Below are positions 29,499 through 37,355 of a stretch of DNA of 37,355 nucleotides, in pieces. The translations under genes and the position numbers were made by a program. Where the stretch lies: the IMG/VR virus record IMGVR_UViG_3300021438_000038, positions 1-37,355 of that record. One strand, 5' to 3'. The notes under the pieces are model-generated. The model was not told where the DNA came from. It was given only the letters and a program-made list of their open reading frames with translations, and did not search any database. Origin of the DNA: a virus. Every line of letters begins with the position of its first letter. The first letter of the stretch is position 1.

Positions 29499-30025
29499 CA
29501 GAGCACCCCTGCCAGGAAGGTGACGAGGTTGTTGGGAGCCGACAGGCTGAGGAACCCGCCCTGATAGCCCAGCGGAGGCGGAGACACGACGTCGACGAAG
29601 ATCGGGGCGGTGCCCGCGGCGTTGATGGAGTGGTCGCTGCCGTAGAGCGTGGCCCCGACAAGCACGGTGAACTGAGGATACCGGTTCCCGTCGACCACGC
29701 CCCGGGTCTCGCTGGGCTGAGGCGCGACCGGGGCATTCGGGCTCTGGTACGAGTTGGCCCCGGCGTTCGAGTGCACGGCGAGCGTCACCGGTCCGATCAG
29801 CACCGTGGCCCCAGCGGCAACCACGGTGGGCATGCCCGGCCCCAGCGGCAATGCCGGCCTGGCGCACGAGACGGTGGTCCCGTCCCCGAGCTGGGTCATC
29901 TCGAGATCACCGCCGGTGATCGCGATGGCGACGGCGCCCGGATTGGTCGCAGTGATGAAGACCGCGACCGGCTGGTCGCCGCTGCATGCCGAGGGGTAGA
30001 CGTACACCTGGCAGTTGAGCGGCAT
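29498..30025 (-). CDS. Virion protein, first of a tandem paralogous pair
   Basis: A 175-residue protein, MPLNCQVYVYPSACSGDQP, containing the shared ITATNPGAVAIAITG block, a central LPLGPGMPTVVAAGATVLIGPVTLAV and a C-terminal GGFLSLSAPNNLVTFLAGVL, which the downstream gene repeats with changes. GGAG lies 7 bases before the ATG. Its exact role is unknown; capsid or tail decoration is plausible from composition and position after the capsid gene. Confidence 0.75.
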   Translation of the reverse strand: MPLNCQVYVYPSACSGDQPVAVFITATNPGAVAIAITGGDLEMTQLGDGTTVSCARPALPLGPGMPTVVAAGATVLIGPVTLAVHSNAGANSYQSPNAPVAPQPSETRGVVDGNRYPQFTVLVGATLYGSDHSINAAGTAPIFVDVVSPPPLGYQGGFLSLSAPNNLVTFLAGVL

Positions 30026-30026
30026 G

Positions 30027-30524
30027 TCAGGGCTCCGTCGCGTCGGCGAGAAATACGCGCAGGTAGACGATGGTGCCCTGAGGCAGGTCCGCCGCAGCTC
30101 CGCCGACGATCGTCGTGAGCCCGAGGATGGACCCGCCGTTCGCGTTCATGTTCGTGGTGGTGGTGTTCACCACCAGCTGTCCGTTCGCGACACCGCCGGC
30201 AACCTCCAACGTCATCCCGATGCCTAGCTGGCGTTGGTAGTTGTCCTGAAGCTGGAGCAGCCATTGACCGACGCCCGTGCGCGTGATGCTTCTCACGCCC
30301 TCGGCACCGCATGCGTACTGGAGCGGGTAGGCCGCCCCAGTCGGGAGCGCGTTCGCGGGCGGCGCCGCGGTGTAGGTGCGGGCATTCGGTCCGGCCCCGA
30401 AGGTCGGGTAGTTCCATTTCAGGAGCGTCACCGCCCCGCCTGCGCCCATCGAAATGGCGCAGTAGAGATCCACGCGCCGCTTCACCAGCTGGTACGCGTG
30501 ATCGATGAAAGTTCGATTGGCCAT
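30027..30524 (-). CDS. Hypothetical head protein
   Basis: A 165-residue protein, MANRTFIDHAYQLVKRRVDLY, with an N-terminal helix and then Gly/Ala/Thr-rich beta regions (VVNTTTTNMNANGG, IVYLRVFLA). It is directly downstream of the major capsid gene with GAGG before its ATG. This position often holds a minor head or decoration protein. No family is recognised. Confidence 0.73.
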   Translation of the reverse strand: MANRTFIDHAYQLVKRRVDLYCAISMGAGGAVTLLKWNYPTFGAGPNARTYTAAPPANALPTGAAYPLQYACGAEGVRSITRTGVGQWLLQLQDNYQRQLGIGMTLEVAGGVANGQLVVNTTTTNMNANGGSILGLTTIVGGAAADLPQGTIVYLRVFLADATEP

Positions 30525-30536
30525 CGCGTGCCTCGA

Positions 30537-31760
30537 TCAGACGCCGAATGCGATTTGGGAGTTCCAGCCGGGGGCGTTGCAGCTGAGGTTGGCGTAGTCG
30601 CCCACGCGCACCTCGCTCGCATCGGCGTTGGCGAGCCGCAACATCTCGAGCCCATCGCCGTACTTGAAGATCTTCGGCACGGGGCCGAGCGAGAGGCACT
30701 TCCAGGTAGGCATCTGGAGCAGGTAGCCGGTGGCCGCCGGGCAGTTCCTGTCGGCGAAGCACTCGATGGGGCCCGCCGGGCCCTGGAGCTTCACGCCCCG
30801 GAACGAGATCTCCATGTCGTCCGAGCCCCAGTCGACGAACTCGCGGCGAGCCCCGAGCGCCTTCAGGAGCGCGGCCTCGGTGCCGTAGTTGTAGATCAGG
30901 TGCTTCGGGCGCCCCTTCTCGCGCCGAACGAGCAACGCGGCGTCGATGATGGCCTCTTCCACCGGCTGCGGGACGCCGTTGTAGGCGAGCCCGTAGAGAC
31001 GGCTGTCGACGCTGCGGTTGACGCCGTAGAAGTTGTCGAACGCACCTGGGGCCGTCGCGGGCAACCACGCCGAGAAGCCGCTGATGCTCGCGTTGCTGTC
31101 CCCCTGCATGAGCAGGAAGTCGTTCGCGGCCCAGAGCGCGGGGGAGCCAGCGGGGCCTTGCTGCGCGATGTTCGAGACGGTGATGGTTCCGGCCATGACG
31201 TTGCGGGCCACCACGTATCCCAGCGCAGCCCGAGGGGCCCCGCCGTCCGTCGAAGAGGCCTGGAGCACCATGTTGATGCCGAACTGCGTGGTATCGGCCG
31301 CGTTCGTCAGCGTGATGACGCCGGCGTTGATGGCGGAAATCCCGCCACGAGACCCAGTGCCCCCGCGGAACATCGCCGTCGAGAAGCGCAGCGCCGCCGA
31401 TTGGATCGCGAGGTCGACGAAGAGCGTCGAGAAGTCGATGAAGGCACCCGCGTTGTCGGCCGAAGCCTCCATCGCCTGGTTGTCCAACGTGGCGATCGCG
31501 TAGTCCTTCTTCAGCGTCACCATGAACTCGGCGAGAAGCCCCGGGCTCTGGTTGGCCTGGGCGATCGCGAAGTTGTTCGAGGAGCCCTGACTCACCTCGT
31601 AGACGACAGGAACGGGCCAGTACTTGCCGGTCGCGTCGGGCTTCTTGGGAATCATCGCGAGCGACGGATTGTCATCGTACGCGAGATTTTCGACCTTCTG
31701 ATCGTCGTAGTGCTCTTTGAGGGCCGCGTTGCCAGCCGCCAGATCGAGATATGCACCCAT
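30537..31760 (-). CDS. Major capsid protein
   Basis: A 407-residue protein at the place and of the size of the HK97-fold major capsid protein, directly downstream of the scaffold gene. It has a helical N-terminal arm (residues 1-30), a beta-rich centre with Gly/Ala/Thr alternation (GISAINAGVITLTNAADTTQFG), a long helix (PVEEAIIDAALLVRREKGRPK) followed by HLIYNYGTEAALLKAL, and a C-terminal GDYANLSCNAPGWNSQIAF. The ribosome-binding site GAGG and a small hairpin precede the ATG. Confidence 0.85.
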   Translation of the reverse strand: MGAYLDLAAGNAALKEHYDDQKVENLAYDDNPSLAMIPKKPDATGKYWPVPVVYEVSQGSSNNFAIAQANQSPGLLAEFMVTLKKDYAIATLDNQAMEASADNAGAFIDFSTLFVDLAIQSAALRFSTAMFRGGTGSRGGISAINAGVITLTNAADTTQFGINMVLQASSTDGGAPRAALGYVVARNVMAGTITVSNIAQQGPAGSPALWAANDFLLMQGDSNASISGFSAWLPATAPGAFDNFYGVNRSVDSRLYGLAYNGVPQPVEEAIIDAALLVRREKGRPKHLIYNYGTEAALLKALGARREFVDWGSDDMEISFRGVKLQGPAGPIECFADRNCPAATGYLLQMPTWKCLSLGPVPKIFKYGDGLEMLRLANADASEVRVGDYANLSCNAPGWNSQIAFGV

Positions 31761-31772
31761 CGAAAAGCCTCA

Positions 31773-31786
31773 GCGCCCGTTGGCGC
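31773..31786 (-). promoter_or_regulatory. Short GCGCC-AACG-GGCGC hairpin before the capsid gene
   Basis: On the leftward strand a 5-bp stem with a four-base AACG loop lies between scaffold and capsid genes, followed by TGAGGCTTTTCG and the capsid ATG (31760). The GAGG is the ribosome-binding site. The stem could stabilise the highly used capsid mRNA or separate it from scaffold expression. Confidence 0.4.
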
Positions 31787-31801
31787 GGTGTGGGGCCCTC
31801 C

Positions 31802-32803
31802 TCAGTGGTGTGCCGCGGCCTTCCTCTCCTTCACCGCTGCGAATGCGGCGAGCGCTCGTTGTCGGCGCTCTTCAGGAGTCAGGCGGGTCGGGGCGTCATC
31901 CTTGGTGGAGCCCGTGATGTCGTTTGAAAGTGATTTGCGCGGCTGCTGCCCATTGCTCTGAGGCTGCTGCTCGACATTCGGCTTCTGCTTGAGTTTGAGG
32001 CTTTCAGACTTTTTCTCGGATGTCAAGTCTGGGGGATTCGGAGCGAAGCGCGCCTTGTATTTCTCGGCCTTCAGTGCGTGCTCTGCGACGGCCAGCATTT
32101 CGCCCTCGATGAGCTCCGCCGCCTCCTTCGTCGTGAGCACCCGGCCCTGCCTGAGGACCGCGCCGGACTCGTCGCGCCTCGAGGTGGCGTGGAACTCGGA
32201 CTCGATGCGCTGGGCGATGGCGCGGGCAACGGCTTCCTTGCCGCCCAGCCGCTCGAGGATTGGGTAGTCAGCGCCCGAGGCTGCGTAGAACTCCTCGGCC
32301 TCCATCCTGATGTTGGCGCGCGCGTGATCGAGCGCCTGCTGTTGCTGGGCTTGGAGGCTTCTCGAGTTCTCCTCGTCGCGAGATTTCAGCTTCTGCTCGA
32401 ACTCCTCACGCATGCGCGCCATCTCTGACTGGATCAGGTCAGCGGGCGGGACGCCGTTCAGCTTCGACTCGTTCACCACCTCGTGCCAGTTGTCGCCGTA
32501 GATCGACTTGAGGAAGGCGGGCGGGTTGAGCCTGGCCTGACTCTCTCGCTTCTCGAGCTCCGAGAGCCTCGAGAGACGCTCGCCGGTGGTCTTCCGGTCA
32601 GCATCCCACTTCCGACGCTCGATGATCTGTTCCTTTAGCTTCCGTTGGTGCTCGGCCTCGAGGCGCCGGTACTTCTGCGCGATGTCGGCATCGGAGGGAG
32701 CTGCCGGCTTGGCTTCGGCGACCGGGGATGTGGGGGTCGTCGGAGCAGTGGGCGTGACGGCGGTGGGGACTGGTGTTGATGCGGGCGTGGTGGGATCGGG
32801 CAT
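31802..32803 (-). CDS. Scaffolding protein
   Basis: A 333-residue protein with a Pro/Thr/Ala-rich N-terminal tail (residues 1-35), long charged helices (about 40-75, AEHQRKLKEQIIERRKWDADRK; 115-165, EMARMREEFEQKLKSRDEE) and a basic helical C-terminus (TPEERRQRALAAFAAVKERKAAAHH). The high helix and charge content, position between portal and capsid genes, and basic C-terminal end all fit a capsid scaffold. No protease motif is apparent. Confidence 0.83.
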   Translation of the reverse strand: MPDPTTPASTPVPTAVTPTAPTTPTSPVAEAKPAAPSDADIAQKYRRLEAEHQRKLKEQIIERRKWDADRKTTGERLSRLSELEKRESQARLNPPAFLKSIYGDNWHEVVNESKLNGVPPADLIQSEMARMREEFEQKLKSRDEENSRSLQAQQQQALDHARANIRMEAEEFYAASGADYPILERLGGKEAVARAIAQRIESEFHATSRRDESGAVLRQGRVLTTKEAAELIEGEMLAVAEHALKAEKYKARFAPNPPDLTSEKKSESLKLKQKPNVEQQPQSNGQQPRKSLSNDITGSTKDDAPTRLTPEERRQRALAAFAAVKERKAAAHH

Positions 32804-32812
32804 GGCGTGTCC

Positions 32813-34735
32813 TCAGGCTGCGGCTTGGGGGATGTTCGGGATGAGCTCGCTCACTGGGCTCGGCATCGGGTTCGCCTGGGGCTGGCCACCGGGCATGGTC
32901 CCTGGAGTCGCAACGGGCGTTTCCGTAGGAGTTGCGGCAGCGATCAGGTCTTCGAGCTGGGCGTTGTAGTCGCGAAGGAGGTCGAGCTTCTCGTCTTCGA
33001 GTCCCAAGAGCCGGTAGCGCTGGATGTACTCGAGGACGAGCTCCTTGCTGAGCTGCAAGTCGTCGGTGGGCTCTGGCGGATGGTACTCGCCGTCGTCGAC
33101 GATGGCGTCGAGGTTCCGCATGACGAGGTCTTCCTGTGCGCTGGCCAGGGACTCGATGCTGTCGAGGTCGGCGAAGTCGAGCGCCTTGCGGCCCTGGCGG
33201 GGGGTGATCATGCCAGCTTGGATGTACTCCTGAATCGTCTGCAGGCGCCCCGCTGGGTCGCGCGGCAACCTCGAGACGGGGAAGCACTGCAAGACGAACT
33301 CGTCCGTCTTCACCGCCTTGATGTCTTTCCGCCAGTCGATGGCTGTGAACGACGTCTTCGACGGGGAGCGCACGGGGCGAAGGGCGCCAGCGTCGGCGAG
33401 CTCTCCCGCGAGCGCCACGGCCATGTTGGCCACCTCGAGGTAGAGGTTGTCGTTCGCTCGCTGCGTGGTGCGGTGCCGGTCGCTCTCCACGTCTTCCATC
33501 TCGCGAATCGCCACGCCGCTGCTGAGCCCAGCTGGCTTCGTTCCGTGCGCCGACATCTGTGAGACGCCGGACTTGTTGCGCGCCCGCTCGATGATCTCCC
33601 GCGTGTTCTGGAACCAGATCGGGTCGATCGGCTGAACCGTGATGTACTGAGGGGGCGTTCCCACGTAGTCGATGATCGTGCCGACGTCGTTGTTCAGGTG
33701 CTCCTTGACGGTTTTGCTCCCCGCCTGGCGAAGGATCTTGAAGCTGCCCGCGAGCCGCATGCTCTTCTGAATCAGCTGGAGCTCGTAATTCAGCTCGATC
33801 TGGTCGCCCTGGAGCTGCTCGCACAGGCCCTGCGACCAGTAGCCCATGGGGCGCCGGCACCACGTCATTCGAGCGAAAGGGAACCATGGGAACGGCCAGT
33901 CTTCGATTACCGTCAGGAGCGTCTCGTCGCTGACCAGGCTGATGACATGCTTCCCGCCCTTGATCTCGCCCCTCTCGTTCTCGTTTCCCAGGTGCCACGA
34001 CTCGGCGACCTGAACCATGTCCGCGACCGACTCGGTCAGCGTGCCGCGCGTGTCCTTCGAGACGCGCATGATCGCGTCCTTCTGCTCGGGGAAGTGGCCG
34101 GCCAACTCGTCCCTGTCAACGAGCTTCAACCAGTGCATGTTCCTCGGCGCCCCGTATTGCCCCTCGACCTCGTCGATCCAGAGCTCGGTCGCAAGGGCGC
34201 GCTCGACACGCACACGGCCGTTCTGTCCGAAGACGTGAAGGAAGCCATCTCCACCGACGAGCGCGTCACGGAAGGCGTCGAGGCCCTTGTCGTAGACGCG
34301 CTCCTCGTAGAACACGCCCTCGACCCATTGGTTCAGCTTCTTCGCCTTCCTCTGTTGCTTGTAGTTGCCACCCGACGTGAGGAAGTACGGGCGGGGCTTC
34401 GTCTCGCCCACGCGCGCGGTGAGCGTGTCGACGACTTCTTGGCACACGTTGTAGGTGACCCGGTCCCGTTGCGCCGTGGCCGCTTGCTGCACCCGAGCGT
34501 AGGCCCCGCTCGTCGGCAGCGACAGCGAGCCGTAGAGGCGCTGACTGATGACCTGCTGGCGCATTCGAACCGTCTGCGCCTTCTGCAGCTTCTCGATCGT
34601 CGACCCGATGGAGCGTGCGCACTCACGCCCCTCGAGGCGCCACCAGTCGCGGCGGACGCCCCGCTCGATGTCGTTGCGGTCGTCTCGGTGGGGCTTCTGC
34701 CCGCTCCTCGGCTTCAGGTCTCGATAGTCGCTCAT
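32813..34735 (-). CDS. Portal protein
   Basis: A 640-residue portal of the podovirus type, forming the dodecameric ring through which DNA is packed and ejected. Seen: a basic N-terminus, RVTYNVCQEVVDTLTARVGETKPRPYFLTSGG (about 85-115), KGLDAFRDALVGGDGFLHVF (about 150-170), the stem-type region EMEDVESDRHRTTQRANDNLYLEVANMAVAL and a Pro/Gln-rich C-terminal tail. The ATG at 34735 has AAGG upstream; a longer frame to 34756 is less likely. Between five small genes and the scaffold. Confidence 0.88.
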   Translation of the reverse strand: MSDYRDLKPRSGQKPHRDDRNDIERGVRRDWWRLEGRECARSIGSTIEKLQKAQTVRMRQQVISQRLYGSLSLPTSGAYARVQQAATAQRDRVTYNVCQEVVDTLTARVGETKPRPYFLTSGGNYKQQRKAKKLNQWVEGVFYEERVYDKGLDAFRDALVGGDGFLHVFGQNGRVRVERALATELWIDEVEGQYGAPRNMHWLKLVDRDELAGHFPEQKDAIMRVSKDTRGTLTESVADMVQVAESWHLGNENERGEIKGGKHVISLVSDETLLTVIEDWPFPWFPFARMTWCRRPMGYWSQGLCEQLQGDQIELNYELQLIQKSMRLAGSFKILRQAGSKTVKEHLNNDVGTIIDYVGTPPQYITVQPIDPIWFQNTREIIERARNKSGVSQMSAHGTKPAGLSSGVAIREMEDVESDRHRTTQRANDNLYLEVANMAVALAGELADAGALRPVRSPSKTSFTAIDWRKDIKAVKTDEFVLQCFPVSRLPRDPAGRLQTIQEYIQAGMITPRQGRKALDFADLDSIESLASAQEDLVMRNLDAIVDDGEYHPPEPTDDLQLSKELVLEYIQRYRLLGLEDEKLDLLRDYNAQLEDLIAAATPTETPVATPGTMPGGQPQANPMPSPVSELIPNIPQAAA

Positions 34736-34739
34736 TTGC

Positions 34740-34973
34740 TCACCCTTCGACTTCAAAGAGTTGATCTATCTCGGCGATTGAATCAGCGAACGTGGACAGG
34801 CCATAGGAATCGCATTCGCCGTCACCGTAGCGACTGGCCAGGAGCTTCCTGACCGCAGCTCTATAGGCGCGAAGAGCGCTCACCACCTTCAGGGCCTCGT
34901 CCCGATGACCCAGCATTGCGTACTTCTCGGCCTCGAACCACTTCGCGTCGATCGCGTCTGACTCGTCGCTCAC
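34740..34973 (-). CDS. Small helical protein
   Basis: A 77-residue helical protein, MSDESDAIDAKWFEAEKYAMLG..., rich in Ala and Glu with a Cys-containing loop (GDGECDSYG). It starts at a GTG in a GTGA overlap with the previous gene. No family is recognised; part of the small-gene run between terminase and portal. Confidence 0.72.
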   Translation of the reverse strand: MSDESDAIDAKWFEAEKYAMLGHRDEALKVVSALRAYRAAVRKLLASRYGDGECDSYGLSTFADSIAEIDQLFEVEG

Positions 34974-35230
34974 TTGGGTGCCTCCTCATGCGGTGAACAG
35001 GAGCTGGGCTCGCAGCCGTGCAAACAGAGCCCTCCGGGACCGTGCTCGTGCGCCATGTGGCCGCAGGAGCATCGGTCGGGGTCGGGCGCTGGCTTCGCGT
35101 CTGGGTGCTCGACCGTGGGCGGATCGAACTCGACGTCGATGCCGTGTTCCGTCTCTCGGTAGATGCGCACTCCCTTCGAGCGGAGCAGGTCGAGGATGTC
35201 TGCGAGTCGGGAGAGCTCGGAGTCGGCCAT
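34970..35230 (-). CDS. Small protein with Cys/His cluster
   Basis: An 86-residue protein. The N-terminal half is helical (SELSRLADILDLLRSKGVRI). The second half contains CSCGHMAHEHGPGGLCLHGC, whose Cys and His spacing could form a zinc site. The ATG at 35230 overlaps the previous stop (TGATG); a GTG one codon earlier is also possible. Function unknown. Confidence 0.72.
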   Translation of the reverse strand: MADSELSRLADILDLLRSKGVRIYRETEHGIDVEFDPPTVEHPDAKPAPDPDRCSCGHMAHEHGPGGLCLHGCEPSSCSPHEEAPK

Positions 35231-35436
35231 CACTTGCTCCAGTCGATGAGGTCGTAGTTGGCGCGGTACTCGGCGGAGTTGCCGCCCGGTCCTTCACCGC
35301 CGAGCTTCATGAACTGTTTCATGAGCTGGTTCTTGAGGCGCTGCTCTGACGGCGTGAATCCGCCGTCGTAGCGGCCCATGCGCTTCTCGAGCGACTTCCC
35401 GCGCGGCGCTTCGCTGCCGATTGGATCGCCGTTCAT
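35230..35436 (-). CDS. Small hypothetical protein
   Basis: A 68-residue protein, MNGDPIGSEAPRGKSLEKRM, with a basic helical middle (TPSEQRLKNQLMKQFMKLGG) and a C-terminal Tyr/Asp-rich end. ATGA overlap with the upstream gene. No family is recognised. Confidence 0.72.
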   Translation of the reverse strand: MNGDPIGSEAPRGKSLEKRMGRYDGGFTPSEQRLKNQLMKQFMKLGGEGPGGNSAEYRANYDLIDWSK

Positions 35437-35642
35437 GGAGTCCTCACGCTGAAGTCGCCCCGGCATCCGCAGTCGCACCCCGTGAGCAGCTTGCGCTTCA
35501 GCATCGAGCGCAGCTTCGCGAGCACCACCTGGTGCGGAATCGGCGCGAAGGCATCTTGAATGGCGAACAGCGACCCGCCGACTCGGGCGATCACTTTGAT
35601 GACATCGGCGTCGGTCAGCGTCTTGGCTTGGAGCTTCTTCAT
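35433..35642 (-). CDS. Small HTH-like protein
   Basis: A 69-residue protein. TDADVIKVIARVGGSLFAIQDAFAPIPHQVVLAKLRSMLKRKLLTGC has the helix spacing of a small winged helix-turn-helix, followed by a CDCGC group. The ATG at 35642 has GGAG six bases before it; an in-frame ATG at 35657 would also be possible. A DNA-binding role near terminase is plausible but unproven. Confidence 0.7.
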   Translation of the reverse strand: MKKLQAKTLTDADVIKVIARVGGSLFAIQDAFAPIPHQVVLAKLRSMLKRKLLTGCDCGCRGDFSVRTP

Positions 35643-35643
35643 G

Positions 35644-36000
35644 TCACTCTCCAGCATGGCGCCGTTCGGCTGGCCGCAGCGCCGGGCGAGGTGGTTCGCC
35701 ATCGACCGCCTCAATCTCGGGCGGGTACTCGGGGCGATTCGCCTTCAACAGCCGCTCGCGCTGGGTCAGCTCCTCGGGCGACCACCGAATCGCGGGTGCG
35801 GGCGGGCGCTGCGGGGCCGGGGGCTGAGTGGGCGCGCCGTCGGGCCCCGTCTCGTAAGTCACAGGGACAGGAATGTGCTTGCCGGTTGAGGCCGGCTTCC
35901 ACGCCCCAGCCTCCCTCAGCACCGCCAACGCTGCGGCGACGCGCGATGCGGCTGCCTCGAGCTCCGCGACCGTCATGTTGCCGATGTCTTCGGGGCTCAC
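35644..36000 (-). CDS. Hypothetical protein after terminase
   Basis: A 118-residue protein starting at a GTG (36000) in a GTGA overlap with the terL stop. It has an Ala-rich helix (MTVAELEAAASRVAAALAVLREAGAW) and a long Pro-rich segment (QPPAPQRPPAPAIRWSPEELTQRERL). Pro-rich linkers suggest a flexible tether between partners. No family is recognised. Confidence 0.7.
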   Translation of the reverse strand: MSPEDIGNMTVAELEAAASRVAAALAVLREAGAWKPASTGKHIPVPVTYETGPDGAPTQPPAPQRPPAPAIRWSPEELTQRERLLKANRPEYPPEIEAVDGEPPRPALRPAERRHAGE

Positions 36001-37355
36001 AGCCACCCCTCGAGCTCCGCTGCTTCCGCCTTCGCTCGTCGATTCGCCTCGAACTCCCGTTCCATTTCGGCCTCCTCGTTCTGCTGTTGAAGTGCGGCTT
36101 GTGCTTCGAACCACTCCGGCGTGTTGATGCGTGGCGGGTCTGCTTTCGGATCAACGAACGTCCACGCCAGCGCGCGTCGCCAGGCGTAGAGCGTGGCGTC
36201 TGCGATGTCCGAGTGGAAGCGCTCGCTGATCTTTGGCTTCTCGGGATTCGACCGATCCCATTCGACGCGCATGCAATCGTCTGCGAACCGCGAATCGGGC
36301 GGGGCGAAGAAGCGCGACGTGCGCATTGCGTCGTTCAAGAGCTCGATGTGCTCGAGCTTGCGCCCCTTCTCTGCGGCCTCGATGGGCACCTGGGTGCGCT
36401 GCGTGATCTCCTCGGCGATCTTCTTGCCCAGCCCGCCCGTGTCGGCGACGACTGCCATCGGCTGGTAGCGGTCGTACGCGCTCCTCACCTTCTCCATGAG
36501 CCCGGTGATCGACTGCTTGGCGCCCACCCACTCTTCGACGAGGTCAATCTCGGGCGAGTTGTCGCGCCACCCCAGCACGGCGATCGCGTCTGCATCGTCG
36601 AAGCCGAGGTCGACGCCGATGACGTAGTGCTGCCACGCCCGGCGCTCGCTGCGACCGTTGCGAGCGGGGTCGAAGCGGAAGACGAGCGCGTTGGCGTCGA
36701 GCACCCAGCGCCCGAACCACTCGCGCTGAATCGACGCATCGTCGACCGTCACACCGCGCCTCTCGAGTTCTTGTGCGAGCAACGCCTGAGGTGTGAACCC
36801 GCTCTTCTTCGCGATCCATGGGTTGTCGACGACGGACCATGAGTGGTGTGCCCAGGTCGGCGAGACGGAGCAGTCGTGGAAGTACCCCACAGGCACGGGT
36901 CCCGGGGTGCCGACCAGGAAGAGCTGTCCGGCGAAATCCATCAGCGCGGGGGCTATGACCTCGTCGACGAGCTTCGCGAGGTACGCCGGGAATGACTGCG
37001 CTTCGTCGACGATGCAGAGCCCGAGGGCCAGGCCGCGGAACTTCTCGACCTCGGACTCGTCCGCGGCCCCGCTGAGGTAGATGCGCGAGCCGTTGGTGAG
37101 CTCGAGACAGAGCTCGGCCTCGCTCACCTTCGCGCCCAGCTTGTGCTTCTCGGCGAGCTCTTTGACGATGCTCCAGACGAGGCGCTTGGCGTTGATGCGG
37201 CTCAGTGTGATGTAGAGCGCCACGCACCCGGGCTTCTTGCGTGCGACGTCGATGAGCTTCGCTGCGCAGGCGTACGACTTTCCAGCGCGGCGGGTGCAGA
37301 CGGCGGTGACCTGTCGCGCTGTCTCGGTACCGAAGGGTAGCTGTCGCTCGAAGCG
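35997..37355 (-). CDS. terL: Terminase large subunit, main part
   Basis: The packaging motor ATPase and nuclease. Together with 63-160 it makes 484 residues. Seen: Walker A RRAGKS with CAAKLIDVA after it (encoded at about 37265-37290), Walker B LGLCIVDEAQS, the coupling motif LFLVGTPGP, and the C-terminal RNase H-like nuclease with GVDLGFDDADA, VADTGGLGKK and HSDIADATLYAW supplying the three acidic positions. The protein docks on the portal and translocates DNA into the prohead. Residues near the window edge are affected by one discordant base (37354). The stop overlaps the next gene (GTGA). Confidence 0.93.
   Translation of the reverse strand, partial: RFERQLPFGTETARQVTAVCTRRAGKSYACAAKLIDVARKKPGCVALYITLSRINAKRLVWSIVKELAEKHKLGAKVSEAELCLELTNGSRIYLSGAADESEVEKFRGLALGLCIVDEAQSFPAYLAKLVDEVIAPALMDFAGQLFLVGTPGPVPVGYFHDCSVSPTWAHHSWSVVDNPWIAKKSGFTPQALLAQELERRGVTVDDASIQREWFGRWVLDANALVFRFDPARNGRSERRAWQHYVIGVDLGFDDADAIAVLGWRDNSPEIDLVEEWVGAKQSITGLMEKVRSAYDRYQPMAVVADTGGLGKKIAEEITQRTQVPIEAAEKGRKLEHIELLNDAMRTSRFFAPPDSRFADDCMRVEWDRSNPEKPKISERFHSDIADATLYAWRRALAWTFVDPKADPPRINTPEWFEAQAALQQQNEEAEMEREFEANRRAKAEAAELEGWL
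37293..37353. repeat. 61-bp terminal direct repeat, right copy
   Basis: Identical to bases 2-62. Joining the ends here gives a circular map of 37,291 bp and an intact terL. Bases 37354 and 1 conflict with the corresponding positions and probably reflect read-edge errors. Confidence 0.95.

Noticed and set aside
1-37355. Diversity-generating retroelement, CRISPR array, tRNA genes, integrase/attachment site
   Set aside because: No reverse transcriptase or integrase frame, no regularly spaced repeats, and no tRNA-like cloverleaf was noticed; covariance-model and repeat searches would be needed to exclude small RNAs fully.

Overview
The window is the complete or nearly complete genome of a GC-rich tailed phage (Caudoviricetes) on one circular map of about 37.29 kb. 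Bases 2-62 and 37293-37353 are an identical 61-bp direct repeat. When the two ends are joined there, one 484-codon terminase large subunit gene is restored. The virion genes point to podovirus (short-tail) morphology. There is a portal, scaffold, major capsid protein, adaptor, a large nozzle-type protein and two very large Ala/Gly-rich internal (ejection) proteins, with no sheath, tube or tape-measure genes. I saw no integrase, DNA or RNA polymerase, tRNA, CRISPR array or reverse transcriptase, so the phage is probably virulent and uses the host replisome. The host cannot be fixed from sequence; a GC-rich bacterium is likely.

Layout. (1) A leftward operon starts at a divergent promoter near 6.59 kb. 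It runs through small unknown genes (6556-4173), a terminator-like hairpin (4041-4090), a stand-alone copy of the initiator N-terminal domain (3774-4040), the replication initiator (2851-3777), a DnaC-like helicase loader (2135-2851), more small genes, a RusA-like resolvase (900-1304) and then terminase. (2) The same strand continues across the circular join, from 37.3 kb down to 13.4 kb. It carries TerL, five small genes, portal, scaffold, capsid, a set of small virion proteins, adaptor, fibre-knob protein, nozzle, two ejection proteins, two exported Cys-rich proteins, a coiled-coil membrane protein, a glucosaminidase endolysin, a holin candidate, a RyR-domain protein and a membrane-tethered exported protein. 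(3) A rightward operon (6729-11909, possibly to 12367) starts with a HTH protein and carries a YqaJ-family exonuclease and RecT, surrounded by small unknown genes. (4) A short leftward cassette (13185-11885) has its own control region and ends in a ribbon-helix-helix protein convergent with the rightward operon.

Nearly all neighbouring genes overlap by ATGA, GTGA or TGATG, which implies translational coupling. Six genes shorter than 60 codons, or with non-ATG starts, were found by following these overlaps.

The most unusual parts are three. First, a nearly symmetric divergent promoter whose two -35 boxes form one palindrome. Second, a compact replication-control region: an attenuator-like hairpin, a truncated initiator paralogue, and an initiator gene packed with GTCAC/GTGAC sites and a tandem pentamer, which is a candidate origin. 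Third, a pair of Cys-rich proteins with export signals, one of them built like a phage carbohydrate-binding protein, placed between the virion and lysis genes.
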